Assembly: GCF_010183535.1 (NCBI RefSeq)
Contig: NC_071329.1
Coordinates: forward strand, 3,224,001 to 3,288,000
DNA from: Caenorhabditis remanei
Taxonomy: Eukaryota; Nematoda; Chromadorea; Rhabditida; Rhabditidae
Length of the DNA: 64,000 nt
Direction: 5' to 3'
Shown here: in pieces, positions 54,301 through 64,000 of the stretch
Numbering within the stretch: the stretch's first letter is position 1
Layout of the letters: the number at the start of each line of letters is the position of its first letter
Notes under the pieces: generated by a model
Database searches by the model: none
The model's input: the letters and a program-made list of their open reading frames with translations, nothing else
Told to the model about the DNA's origin: nothing
Program-made: the position numbers and the translations under genes

Positions 54301-57300
54301 GACGATTAAAACTTTTTGTCAATAGAGCATGCTTGCTAATTAAGCTTTGAAAAAAACTAAAAACTCAAAGTTGGGTTTTTATCTGACTAGGGAAGTCTTT
54401 TTTGAGACGCCACTTTCAAACGATCTATAAATTTGGTTGTAGGTATTTTCGACCACAGGAAGTCCATTTCTGCAGTCAAAACCTGCTAAATGTCAATGGG
54501 AGCCGAGTTATGAGCTCTCAAACTTTTCAGGAGATAGAGCACCTTTTATTGGTGCTCCCCAGCGGTTTACCTGTGCTCGTATGTTGCAAAAATGAGAAAA
54601 TCTCGCGTATACTACTTGTCGATTTGGATGTCCACGTGAAAAAGCTCTATCTCATGAAAAGTTTGAGATCTCATAGCTCGACTCCGCAGAGACATTCAGC
54701 ACGTTTTGACTGCAGAAATGGATTTCCCGTGGTCGAAAATACCTATAATCAAATTTATAGGTCGTTTGAAAGTGGCGTCTCCAAAGACTTCTCTTGTCAG
54801 ATAAAAACCCAACTTTGAGTTTTTAGTTTTTTCAAAGCTTAATTAGCAAGCATGCTCTATTGACAAAAAAATTGATGCATCATGTTTGGTAAAGCGCAAA
54901 TGAAAAACCGGACGGCAACTGAAGCTATGAGTCCAAATAAGAGCCAACGCGCTCTACCAAACGGCATTTTGCAGAATTTGAGGGCTTACTTATGCACTGT
55001 TCAGTAGAGCGGACTTGCTTATCAATAATTTGGGGATTTTCAGACGTTTCGATAAAGCGCATTTTCCAACTTAAACGGATCAAATGCGCCCTACCGAACT
55101 CTATTATACCCTTTCCAGATACCACGTTGAATTCACCGAATGCGACAGAGAGTCCACTATTCGAGCCGGTCTATTCTTCATGAAAAACATCAGTGTGGAT
55201 GTTGTCATCGGTCCACCTTGCGCAGAAGCTTTACGAACCATGGGCACTCTGGGTACTCTCTATAAGAAACCGGTGCTCGGATGGGGGTTTGTTAGTCAGT
55301 CAGATTTGTCGGATACCACTAGATTTCCCTATGTTCCTACAGTACTACCTACCTCCCAGACGTGAGTTTATCCGAAGAATATTGTCCACGAGGACTACAC
55401 TATCCAAAAAGTTAATTGCGCGTGGCTCGCTTCAAACTGATTTCTATGAGCTGAAAAATATACAAAAATGTAGGTCTCAGCGAGTTCTATGTCTACGATA
55501 ACTATTTGTTAACCCGTTTCGATGTAAAGTGTTGTAAGTTCGAAATTTCTTTTACTTCGGACGTTTCGAGACCGAGAAATTTTGAAACTAGAAACTAAAC
55601 AATGTTATTTGGGGAAGAAATTGATTGTTCAGATTTTGGGCCCCACAGGTCGGCCTAGAATTGATTTTTTGGCACTTTTTCCCGGTTATAGACATAGAAC
55701 TCGCCGAAATCTGCATTTTGGTATATTTTTCAGCTTATGATATTGAGTTTTAAGCGAGCTATGCAGTATCCTCTTATCATAAAATATGTTTAGACTTGGC
55801 TATGCCGCCTCAAAACTAATGGAGCTCTACAAATGGAACAAAGTGGCTCTTCTCTATTACGCAAGTGATATTAATTACTGTCAGGGAGTCATGAATGACG
55901 TGGAAGCGACGCTGAATGACCCGAATCTGTACCCGGTGCAGATAGTGATGAAGTCGCAGATAGATGTGGCTGATAATGTGACAACGAATGCCGTGTTGCA
56001 GGCGGTGAAAAGTAGAGCTAGAAGTGAGTGTACAAAAGTTTTGTAGTTTGTAGCTAAATTTCGGTTTTTTGAGATAAACATTAAATACAGTACTTACGGT
56101 ATGCGCCTTTAAAGAAATGCAGATGAGAAATAGCGAGGACGCAGAGAAGCTAGAGTATAGCCAACATGTCTAAGAACCGTTGTATCTCGGTTCATTTTTA
56201 TGTTAGGAAAGTTTTGAATACAGATTTAGAATCCTCATGACGTCAGCTTTTCAAAAATATAAGAGTTTTTTCAAAGTCTACCGACGGTGGTGAGAAAAAT
56301 TCATCAAAGAATGCGCGGTTGACGTTATCCTGTTGATCGCGGATATTGCGGAAAATTGCCTTTATCTCGGTTCAAATCGGTGGTTGTCAAATTTTGAGAA
56401 CAGATTCAGAATTCTCACGTCTTCAGCTTTTCAAAAATGTAACTTTGAGTAAAAACTGTTATTGATTTCTAAATCCAATCTCCTCATAGACCGCGCGCCG
56501 CCGTTGACGTTCTCCTTTTGATCGCTGACAAAACTTCTGTATCTCGGTGGAAAGCGGTCCTAGACAAATTTTGAGAACAGATTGAGAATCCTTACGTCTT
56601 CAACTTTCTAGTTGTACACTTTAAATAAGAAACGTTAATTTCCAAGACCAACCTGCTCAGAGACCGCACGATGTCCTTCTTCTGACATTGCGGAAAACTG
56701 CAAGTATCTCGGTTCAAATCTATCCTAGACAAATTTTGAAAACAGATTCAGAATCCTTGTTATTTCAGCTTTTCAAACATGTTACTTTCAATAAAAACAT
56801 TAATTTCCAAGACCAATCTCCTAATAGACCGCGCCGCCGTTGACTTCATTCTTCTGATCGCGGACAAAACCGCCTGTATCTTGGTTCAAATCCATCAGTA
56901 AAAAATTTTGAGAACAGATTCTGAATCCTCACGTCTTCAGCTTTCCAGATGTACAATTTTGAATGAAAAAACGTTAATTTTCAAGGTCGTTTTTAACCAA
57001 TCTACCCATAGGCCGCTCTTCCCTCCCTCTGATCGCAGACATTGCGGAAAGCCATCTGTATCTCGGATCACATCGATCCTAGACCAATTTTGAGAACAGA
57101 TCCAGAATCCTTACGTTTTTAGCTTTTAGGCTATACCATATGTCATTTAATAATCTTTTCAGTAGTCCTGTGGTGTGCCCAGCTTGGTGGTGAGAAGCGT
57201 GACTACATGATAAAAATCGCGCAACTGGGGTTGGATGACAACGAGTATGTGCATATCATGTTGTCGATGAGAAGTATCGGGTTTGGAGTGCAGACATTTG

Positions 57301-60300
57301 TGGGAAAGACTACGTGTGAGTTAAGGGGGTTTCAAAACGTCTCCCTCAAATTCACATAACTTCAGTCAAACAATCCGGCCTTACACCTGTATGGGAAGCC
57401 TTCTCTAATGTGACGGATGGCTTAGAGACTATTGCGAAACAGGGAGCAACAAATATGCTGGTGGTGAGTTAAAATCTGTTTACAGAACTTGTTGAGAGCA
57501 CAAATAAACCGAACGAATTTCTCAATATCCGCGGTTATCGGTGTCTACGTTACTAAACGGGATGTATCTCTGTTCACTTTGACTCTGGACAAATTCAGAA
57601 TAGAGTTTCAGAACCCTTATGTCTTCCGCTTTAAAATCATAACTTTCAATGAACACAATAATTTCTGTACAGAGGCCACGTGCCGCCATTGACGGCGCTC
57701 CGGTGATTGCGGAGATTGGTTACATTGCCTTGCATTTCGCTTCATTTTAACGCTAGAAAATATGTTAAAACGGATTCAGAATCCTCATGATTTCAGTTTT
57801 CAAATCATATATCAAATACTTGAAATTGACAGACCGCGTGCGAAATTCGAAATTAAAAAAAATTCCAGTGCCCCTTTGACGCCATCTCTGTGATCGCGGA
57901 CATTCAGAAAACCGACTGTCTCCTCGTTCATTTTAACGCTAGCTTATATTCTAAAACGGATTCAAAATTCTCCTGACATCACCGTTCTAAGCATATACCT
58001 CACTTCTTACTAATCACTAACCGATTCCCTCTTCCATGTCAATTCCCAAACACCTGCTTCAGTCAACCGCGCGCAACGCTGTCCCCCTCCTTTTGCCGTT
58101 GACAAAATCGTTCGTATCTCGCTTCATTATAACGCTAGCTCAACTTTAAAAACAGATTTAGAGTCCTCATGATTTCAGCTTTCTAGCCATACAATAATTG
58201 CTGAGAATTGACGGACTGCGTGCAAAATTCACTAAAGTGCACGGGCTCCTTCCTTCTGATCGCGGTCATTCAGAGAATCTCTTGTATCTCCGTTCATTAC
58301 GATGCTAGCTGAAATTTAAAACAGGTTCAGAATCCTCGTGACATTAGCCTTCTAACCATATACCTAACTTTTGCAAATCACAAGCCAAATATTGATTTTT
58401 GCGTCGATTCCCACGCCCTGCTGTTCCCCTCCCGGACATTGACAACATCGTTCGTATTTCCGTTTATCATGATCCTAGTTGAAATCTAAAAACGGATTCA
58501 GAATCCTTGTGACATCAGCTTTCCAATCATATATCACTTTCACGCATCACTAACCGATTTCCGTTTTTACCTCTATTTCCGAGTGCTTGTTTCAGTCAAC
58601 CGGACATTGACACAATCGTACGTATCTTTGTTCATTTTGATGCTAGGAAAAATCTGAAAACAGATTTAAAATCCTCACGCCTTTAGCTTTGCATCTATAT
58701 CTATATTTCCTATGATATTTTCAGATCGACCTGAGCAGTGACGTCAAAGACAAGGACTACCTGCAATACATGCAAAAGAACATCATCAACTATGTTCGGA
58801 CACCGCCTATGAACTGTGTGACACCGGAATGCACGAATTCCACAGCATCAGGAATGGGTGCCTACGCACGTCATCTGTTCGACGTCGTCTATCTATACGG
58901 AATAGCTCTGACTCGTACCAACTCAACGAGTGCGGGTGTCTATGATGATATGAGTAAACTGATACCTCAAATGGTGACCAGTTTTGATGGTAGGTACCAA
59001 TCAAGTGGTTAACCGGATTACTGTAACTCACTACTATTTCCAGGACTAACTGGTCTGGTGGCTATCAATCAGAACCTGTCGCGAATGCCTTTGTACCAAG
59101 TGTACGGATTGGATCCGTCGAATGAGCAAGTCTCCCTGATGAACCTGACGTTTAGCAATGGATCTACGGTAGCTGTAGGATTTAGTTTCACTTTTTTTCG
59201 TTTTTGGTGGTTTGTGGAATTTTGAGATTCTGAATATGTCTTCAGATTTTGAAAAATGATAGGACAGCCCTCTCAACCAAAGTGTCTCATTCAGAACCGC
59301 TGTATCTCGGTGCATTTTGTTGTTAGAAAGATTTTGAATACAGATTTAGAATCCTCATGACGTCAGCTTTTCGAAAATATAATATTTTTATTATAATCTA
59401 CAAACGGTGGTGAGCAAAACCCACCAACAAGTCCGCGTCGCCGTTGACGCCCTCTCTTTGATAGCGGTCTTGTCGGAAAACCGCAAGTCAGGGTTGGGAA
59501 ATTCCGGGCCGGGCCGGGCCGACTGAGAAATTTTCCTCGGCCCGGCCCGGTCGGCCCGGTCGGTCCGGCTCTTGTAGAAATTTGAAATTTTTTGAAAAAA
59601 TCTTGAGTTTTTTTTTGCAAAAAGTCGAATTTTCGACTAAAACGTTAATTTCCAAAACCTTTTTCAACCAATCTACTCATAGACCGCGCGCCGCCGTTGA
59701 CGTCCTCCCTCTGATCGCGGACATTGGAAAAATCTCTTGTATCTCGGTTCACAGCGGTCGTAGACACATTTTGAAAACATATTCGGAATCCTTGTAATTT
59801 CAGCTTTCTAGTCAAGTAATTTTTTGTTAGTAAAAATTAAATTTGGTGTAGTTAGAAACTGTTAAATGTTAACTTAGCTAGATGTATCGTGGCACTCTGT
59901 ACTACCTAGTTAGAACCTCCAGGTTTAAAACTGTCGAAAAACTTATTAAACAACTGATTTGTAACACCATCTACTTTTCAGACCGTCTCGCTCGCCTATC
60001 AGAACGAGAGCTCCTTCGTCTGGCACTTTTGGGGTGGCGTCCGACCGCTAGCCACCCCAATTTGCGGATTTCTCGGAAAATCGTGTCCGATCCCATTCTG
60101 GGAACAATATCGAGTGCTTATATTTGTAGCTGCTGGTCTTATCCTCCTGATGCTCACCACTAATATAGTATGTGTCGGTTGTATGATAAAGAATAAAAGG
60201 GAGGAGCAAGCGCGGATAAATTCCGAGTGGCAGGTCCCGTTCGTCAAGTTACGCGAGTTGGAGAAGAAGCGACATGGCACGAGTAAACGATCCCTCCAGT

Positions 60301-63300
60301 CGGGACCGTCTACAGTAACCGGTGAGAGTCGGTTGTCGTCGGGAAGCGAGTTCTGTGAGAACTACACCGTCATGATGTACGAGAAGGATATGGTGTTGAC
60401 GATGAAGTATCAATATCTGAGTTTGAACAAAGCGGATATGGAGAGATTTGTAAAGATGAGGAAATTGGATCATGAGAATTTGAATAAGTTCATTGGATTA
60501 TCGATTGATAGCTCGTTGTACATCTCAGTGACAAAACTTTGTTCGAGGGGATCGTTGCAGGATATTTTGTCGAGGGGAAACTTCTCGATGGACTACTTTT
60601 TCATGTTTTGTATCATTAGGGATATTGCAGAGGTGAGTCGTAGGCTTTATACCAGTATAAAACTGGCGGTCCCAACTAGAGGTGCTTTTACTCCGAGTAG
60701 TTGAATTGAGGCACTACGCAGCGAAGTATTCAGCGCCGGTGTCTAATGCTTCATAGTGCACTTTTTAAAACCGCCCCGGATAAGAACCAAAATAAATCAG
60801 AACCGCGGAGTTTTGATTTGGACAGGTTCTAATTCGGGCGGTTCTAAAAATGGCAGCAGATTTTATGAGTCGTTACGCAGTCCAAACTTTTGACGTTTGG
60901 ACTATCCGCCCTGTAGCTTAGGATACTGTAACTCAATTTCTTGTGAGTAACATCACACTACAAAGATTACAAAAACTATTAACAGTCTCTTCATATTGTA
61001 ATTGCGCTCCACGGCACAGATTCACAACGTCTTGCTTTTTTTGTGTCTCTGAGTTTTCCGTACTATTTTTCTATTTTTCACAGTTCAGTAGAGCGCGATT
61101 GTGACAACTAAATTCTGCATACAGTACCCTTTGCATTGTTACAGTACTCTTCATACTGTAGAAGTGCCAATTTAGGCCAACCTCTATGAATCCACATCTA
61201 TTGTAACCCCGGGAGTCTGGAAACCTGCGCAACAGAAAGATATTTTGAGTTTTTGGGTTTGGATTACTACAGTACTCCTTATATGAGCACCGTAAATCCA
61301 CACCTACCGTACCCTTTCTACCTTCCAGGGCATGGACTACCTGCACAAAAGTTTCCTACGCCTCCATGGAAACCTCCGTTCTGCCACGTGTCTTGTCAAT
61401 GACAGTTGGCAAGTGAAACTAGCGGAATTCGGTCTGGACAATCTCCTGGAAGAGCTCACCCCAACCAAGAAAAGGCTGCTATGGGCGGCTCCAGAAGTTC
61501 TTAGAGGATCCCTGACGGTTAGTCAGATGGAGCCAAGTGCCGACGTCTTCTCGTTTGCCATCATTGCTTCGGAAATATTAACAAAGAAGGAGGCGTGGGA
61601 CCTCCAAGAGAGGAAGGAAGCGTATGACGGTGAGTGAGAAGACCTACATAGAAATTCTTGGAATTTCTTGTTGCAGAAATAATCTACATGGTGAAAAAGG
61701 GCGGCTCGTATCCGATGCGTCCTGACATCATCACTGACGTGCCCGACGTCAATCCGTCGTTAATCGCGTTGGTCAAGGATTGTTGGTCGGAGGCGCCGGA
61801 GGACAGGCCGAGTGCCGATAACATTTGTGCTCAGCTGAGAGATTTAATGCCAAAGTGAGAATTTCCTTGTGAGATGAGCGGGAAAACATTTATAATTTAT
61901 AAACTTAGGACGAAATCGAATCTAATGGATCATGTATTCAATATGCTCGAGGAGTACACGTCGACGTTGGAGGTGGAAGTGGAGGAGAGGACGAAGGAAT
62001 TGACATTGGAGAAGAAGAAAGCGGATATCCTGTTGAGTAGAATGTTACCAAAGTAGGTCACAGAAGTTCTAGAAGAAAAAAAGTGGTGGAAAGCGGGAGC
62101 GGAAGTCGGTAGTCGGAATTTAATGCAACTCTGACTGTTACCGAAATTTCCAAACAGAACAGTTTGCAAAAGAAGCTGAGAATTGTAGTATGGCATGTAT
62201 ACGGCACTCGTTGGGTTAAAAACCAAAGAGCACCAAAATTTTAAAATTTTTCAATTTCGCACGATAATTAACCCAAAAAAGTTTGTAGACGAGGATATTG
62301 AAATTTTTCTGAAACTGGTTGTGAGTTACTGAGGCACCAATAACTACCCCGTACTATCAGAAATGGCATTATGGCTCAGCGGCGTGTTAGCGCTACAGTG
62401 TCTTATGCCATAGATCTGTACTACCTTTTAGCGCTACAGTACCTTGTTCTGGTCATTTTTAAAAGGCCATTTTAGAGAATAACTTAAGTTTAGTGTCAGG
62501 ATTTTATCTCAAACCTACAGTACTCTATTCCAGACAAGTAGCGGAACGTTTGAAAGCGGGTCAAACCGTCGAACCGGAAGGCTTCGACTCGGTGACCGTC
62601 TTCTTTTCGGATGTCGTCAAATTCACAATTCTAGCCGCCAAGTGTTCGCCGTTTCAAGTTGTAAACTTGTTGAATGACTTGTACAGTAACTTTGATACAA
62701 TTATCGAGGAGCACGGTGTCTATAAAGTGGAATCGATTGGTGATGGTTATCTGTGTGTCTCCGGATTGCCCACAAGGAATGGTTATGCGCATATCAAGTG
62801 AGTGGTGGCCCCTAAGAATCCATCTACATTTAGTTGCTCTTCTAGACAAATCGTGGACATGTCCCTTCGCTTCATGGACTACTGTAGGAACTTCAAAATC
62901 CCCCATTTGCCGCGAGAACGTGTGGAGTTGAGGATTGGGGTGAATAGTGGTAAGTTTTGCTTGCTAGGCACTTCCTTCTAGCTTCGAAAATGTGAAACTA
63001 GAGTCTTTACAAGGCTTCATTTGTGATAATGATGAGATGACAAGTGTACTGAGAAAAAGAAAGGGGGAGGGAGTGCAAGATTTTGAAATATGCATATCAG
63101 AAATCAGGCGTAGTGGAGAAGAACATGAGAAACGGCACGTTTTTTTCCTGAATAGAAAGAAGCCATATGGCCCTAAATGAGGTTTTGTGCTAAAATCGCT
63201 GAGAATCGGTTAAGAAGGTAAAATCCAGTTTGTGAGAGATTTGAGCGGTGTAAGTACAGCTGAAATCGGTCATTTTGTGTGCTCTTTGCGTAACCTTTGC

Positions 63301-64000
63301 AGTGAACCGCCCAAGTTTATGGTTATCAGTAGAGCGCGATTACATCATCAAGATTATATCTAGAACATTATTCGTGCCGTTTCGGAACCGATGACACCCC
63401 TTGGTTATAGAAACGCGCTCCACTAGACTTGATGGCTTGAAACTTATTTTCGAGGCGTCATCATGGGTTTTCGATACGTAGAGAAATTGCTTTTTTTGCC
63501 CCAGAACTCCAGTTTTTGAAAATGTTGAACATCTGGGATTTCACAGGCATTTTTTCAGCCTAAAAATAGTTCAAGCCAAAAAGAGGGGGTAGTTCTAAAA
63601 CGGAGGGACGGTTTCCAAGCGGTCTTACATTACCAATATTACCAAAATGTGGACTGAACTAATGTAGTCTCACTGTTGTCGAAATCTTCCTAGGAGTACT
63701 GTAGCTGTGATGATCCTGGATTACATCATCACACCTAACATCTTAAAGTATACAGTACTGTAGTTTTTGGTTACCGCAGTCTCAGACGGATTCTAGGAGT
63801 ACTGTAACTCTAATAACTTCTATTCCAGGCCCTTGCGTCGCCGGTGTCGTCGGTCTCTCAATGCCGCGCTACTGTCTATTCGGTGACACTGTGAACACCG
63901 CGTCCCGAATGGAATCCAACGGAAAACCATCGCTAATCCACATGTCGACTGCGGCTCACTCGTTGCTCACCTCCCATTACCCCCATCAATACGAGACGAA
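51352..64000 (+). CDS. Receptor-type guanylyl cyclase (gcy family), gene 2, cut by the window end
   Basis: Fifteen exons are visible: 51352-51420, 51467-51597, 55119-55361, 55794-56023, 57163-57315, 57366-57463, 58725-58989, 59044-59168, 59982-60632, 61329-61629, 61677-61854, 61909-62052, 62534-62797, 62846-62949, 63829 onward, about 1042 residues so far. Signal peptide ends at VSA (residue ~17). Domains and active-site residues match gene 1, with the same HGN/EFG dead kinase region and intact cyclase (FSD, KVES-IGD, RYCLFGD, NTASR). Compared with gene 1 it lacks one intron in the extracellular part (within 58725-58989) and has an extra one before the coiled helix (61855-61908). Introns are swollen by fold-back elements and repeats. 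The C-terminal tail lies outside the window. Confidence 0.95.
51600..52310. repeat. Intronic repeat array in gcy gene 2, intron 2
   Basis: About four diverged units of the ~180-bp gcy intron repeat (CGCGCCGTTGACGCC, TGTGATTGCAGGCATT, GAATCC..CATGACTTTGGC). Confidence 0.65.
52815..54250. mobile_element. Fold-back element of the 49862 family, interrupted by an inserted inverted repeat
   Basis: The left part (52815-52988) carries CGACCTATATCGTTGGAAAG through TATTCGAGAAAAACGAGGTC and the start of its second arm. The rest of the second arm resumes at about 54135 (GCAAAAACTGAATATATA to CATAACTCC). The 1.15 kb between is a separate inverted repeat. This nested order dates the inner insertion as later. 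Confidence 0.75.
52989..54134. mobile_element. Large inverted-repeat element, ~490-bp arms
   Basis: Arms 52989-53480 and about 53642-54134 are almost perfect reverse complements, starting CATGGGAATGACCCAAGGTG and ending in its complement, around a loop of about 160 bp. Short open frames occur in mirrored form in both arms and are not genes. High arm identity suggests recent insertion. Confidence 0.85.
54279..54902. mobile_element. Second inverted-repeat element in the same intron
   Basis: Outer arms GCAGTTGCGCTTTACC and GGTAAAGCGCAAATG, with inner arms such as AGCATGCTTGCTAATTAAGC, ACTTTCAAACGATCTATAAA and CTGCAGTCAAAAC, pair around about 54592. Arms are more diverged than in the neighbour. 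No coding capacity. Confidence 0.75.
55425..55765. mobile_element. Fold-back element related to 19655-19945, in gcy gene 2 intron 3
   Basis: GCGTGGCTCGCTTCAAACT...CTCAGCGAGTTCTATGTC on the left and GACATAGAACTCGCCGAAAT...TTTTAAGCGAGC on the right. The interior differs from the intron copy at 19655, so ends are conserved better than cores. Confidence 0.65.
56110..57125. repeat. Intronic repeat array in gcy gene 2, intron 4
   Basis: Five to six diverged units of about 180 bp. Each reads GTATCTCGGTTCA..TTTTGAGAACAGATTCAGAATCCTCACG..CTTCAGCTTTCAAAAATGTA..AGACCGCGCGCCGCCGTTGACG..CTGATCGCGGACATT. Confidence 0.8.
57480..58710. repeat. Intronic repeat array in gcy gene 2, intron 6
   Basis: Six or more further units of the same family, with GATCGCGG, TCATTTTAACGCTAGC and GATTCAGAATCCTCATGA landmarks. 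Confidence 0.8.
59230..59810. repeat. Intronic repeat units and GGCC-rich tract in gcy gene 2, intron 8
   Basis: About two units of the gcy intron repeat flank a GGGCCGGGCCGGGCC / GGCCCGGCCCGGTCGG inverted tract at 59505-59575. Confidence 0.65.
60633..61328. other. Long gcy gene 2 intron 9
   Basis: No gene. It contains a short foldback around 60780-60850 (AACCGCCC..GGGCGGTTC), and AGAGCGCGATTGTGACA (61090-61106). The 3' third resembles intron 10 of gcy gene 1 (TATGAGC(A/G)CCGTAA). Confidence 0.4.
62950..63828. other. Long gcy gene 2 intron 14
   Basis: No gene. The 3' part is homologous to intron 14 of gcy gene 1 (ATACAGTACTGTAGTTTTTGG, GATTCTAGGAGTACTGTA), but the fold-back element of that intron is absent, so that element inserted after the duplication. 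Two AGAGCGCG-type motifs lie near 63333 and 63413. Confidence 0.45.

Overview
This is nuclear DNA of a Caenorhabditis-type nematode. The evidence is short GT-AG introns (about 45 nt) with TTTTCAG-type acceptors, start codons sitting just after splice-acceptor-like tracts (as in trans-spliced genes), nematode receptor guanylyl cyclases, and many fold-back (MITE-like) repeats inside introns. I cannot assign the species. All exon structures below were joined by hand so that phases agree at every junction; nothing was searched against a database.

Layout. (1) 1-18364 is one giant inverted repeat. Base n pairs with base 18365-n, the arms look identical over about 8.5 kb, and only the central ~1.2 kb has diverged (right side about 72 bp longer, with a GC-rich hairpin at the true centre). 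Each arm carries an intact 18-exon, 1335-residue protein-primed type family B DNA polymerase of the Maverick/Polinton-like kind, a divergent 3-exon gene for a 152-residue lysine-rich CxxC/CxxC protein, one or two tiny candidate genes, a cluster of TGACTCA sites and a ~61-bp tandem repeat block. No integrase, packaging ATPase, protease or capsid gene was recognised. Because the window starts inside the left arm, the outer end of the palindrome is not visible. (2) 19318-20523 is a secreted nematode-specific protein gene with a fold-back element in one intron. (3) 20991-34519 is an array of eight intact two-exon PABPN1-like (nuclear poly(A)-binding RRM/RGG) genes plus two gene stubs. Three pairs are arranged head to head around a palindromic intergenic element that looks like a bidirectional promoter. 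(4) 34897-37379 holds a small secreted Ig-like gene and a RING-like gene whose introns are filled with the same GTTTCGAAAC-rich repeat. (5) 37555-43094 holds two tandem sideroflexin genes (mitochondrial amino-acid carriers) with matching tRNA-like relics in their introns. (6) 43326-64000 holds two tandem receptor-type guanylyl cyclases (gcy); the second runs off the window. Each has a GAAGCC core about 110-130 bp before its start codon, resembling the CHE-1 site of ASE gustatory neurons.

The window is therefore mostly locally duplicated gene families, with a virus-like or transposon-like palindromic element at the left. The host families act separately: mRNA 3'-end biology, mitochondrial transport and chemosensory cGMP signalling. 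The best candidate for an undescribed system is the polymerase palindrome. Second is the PABPN1-like array with its hairpin promoters.
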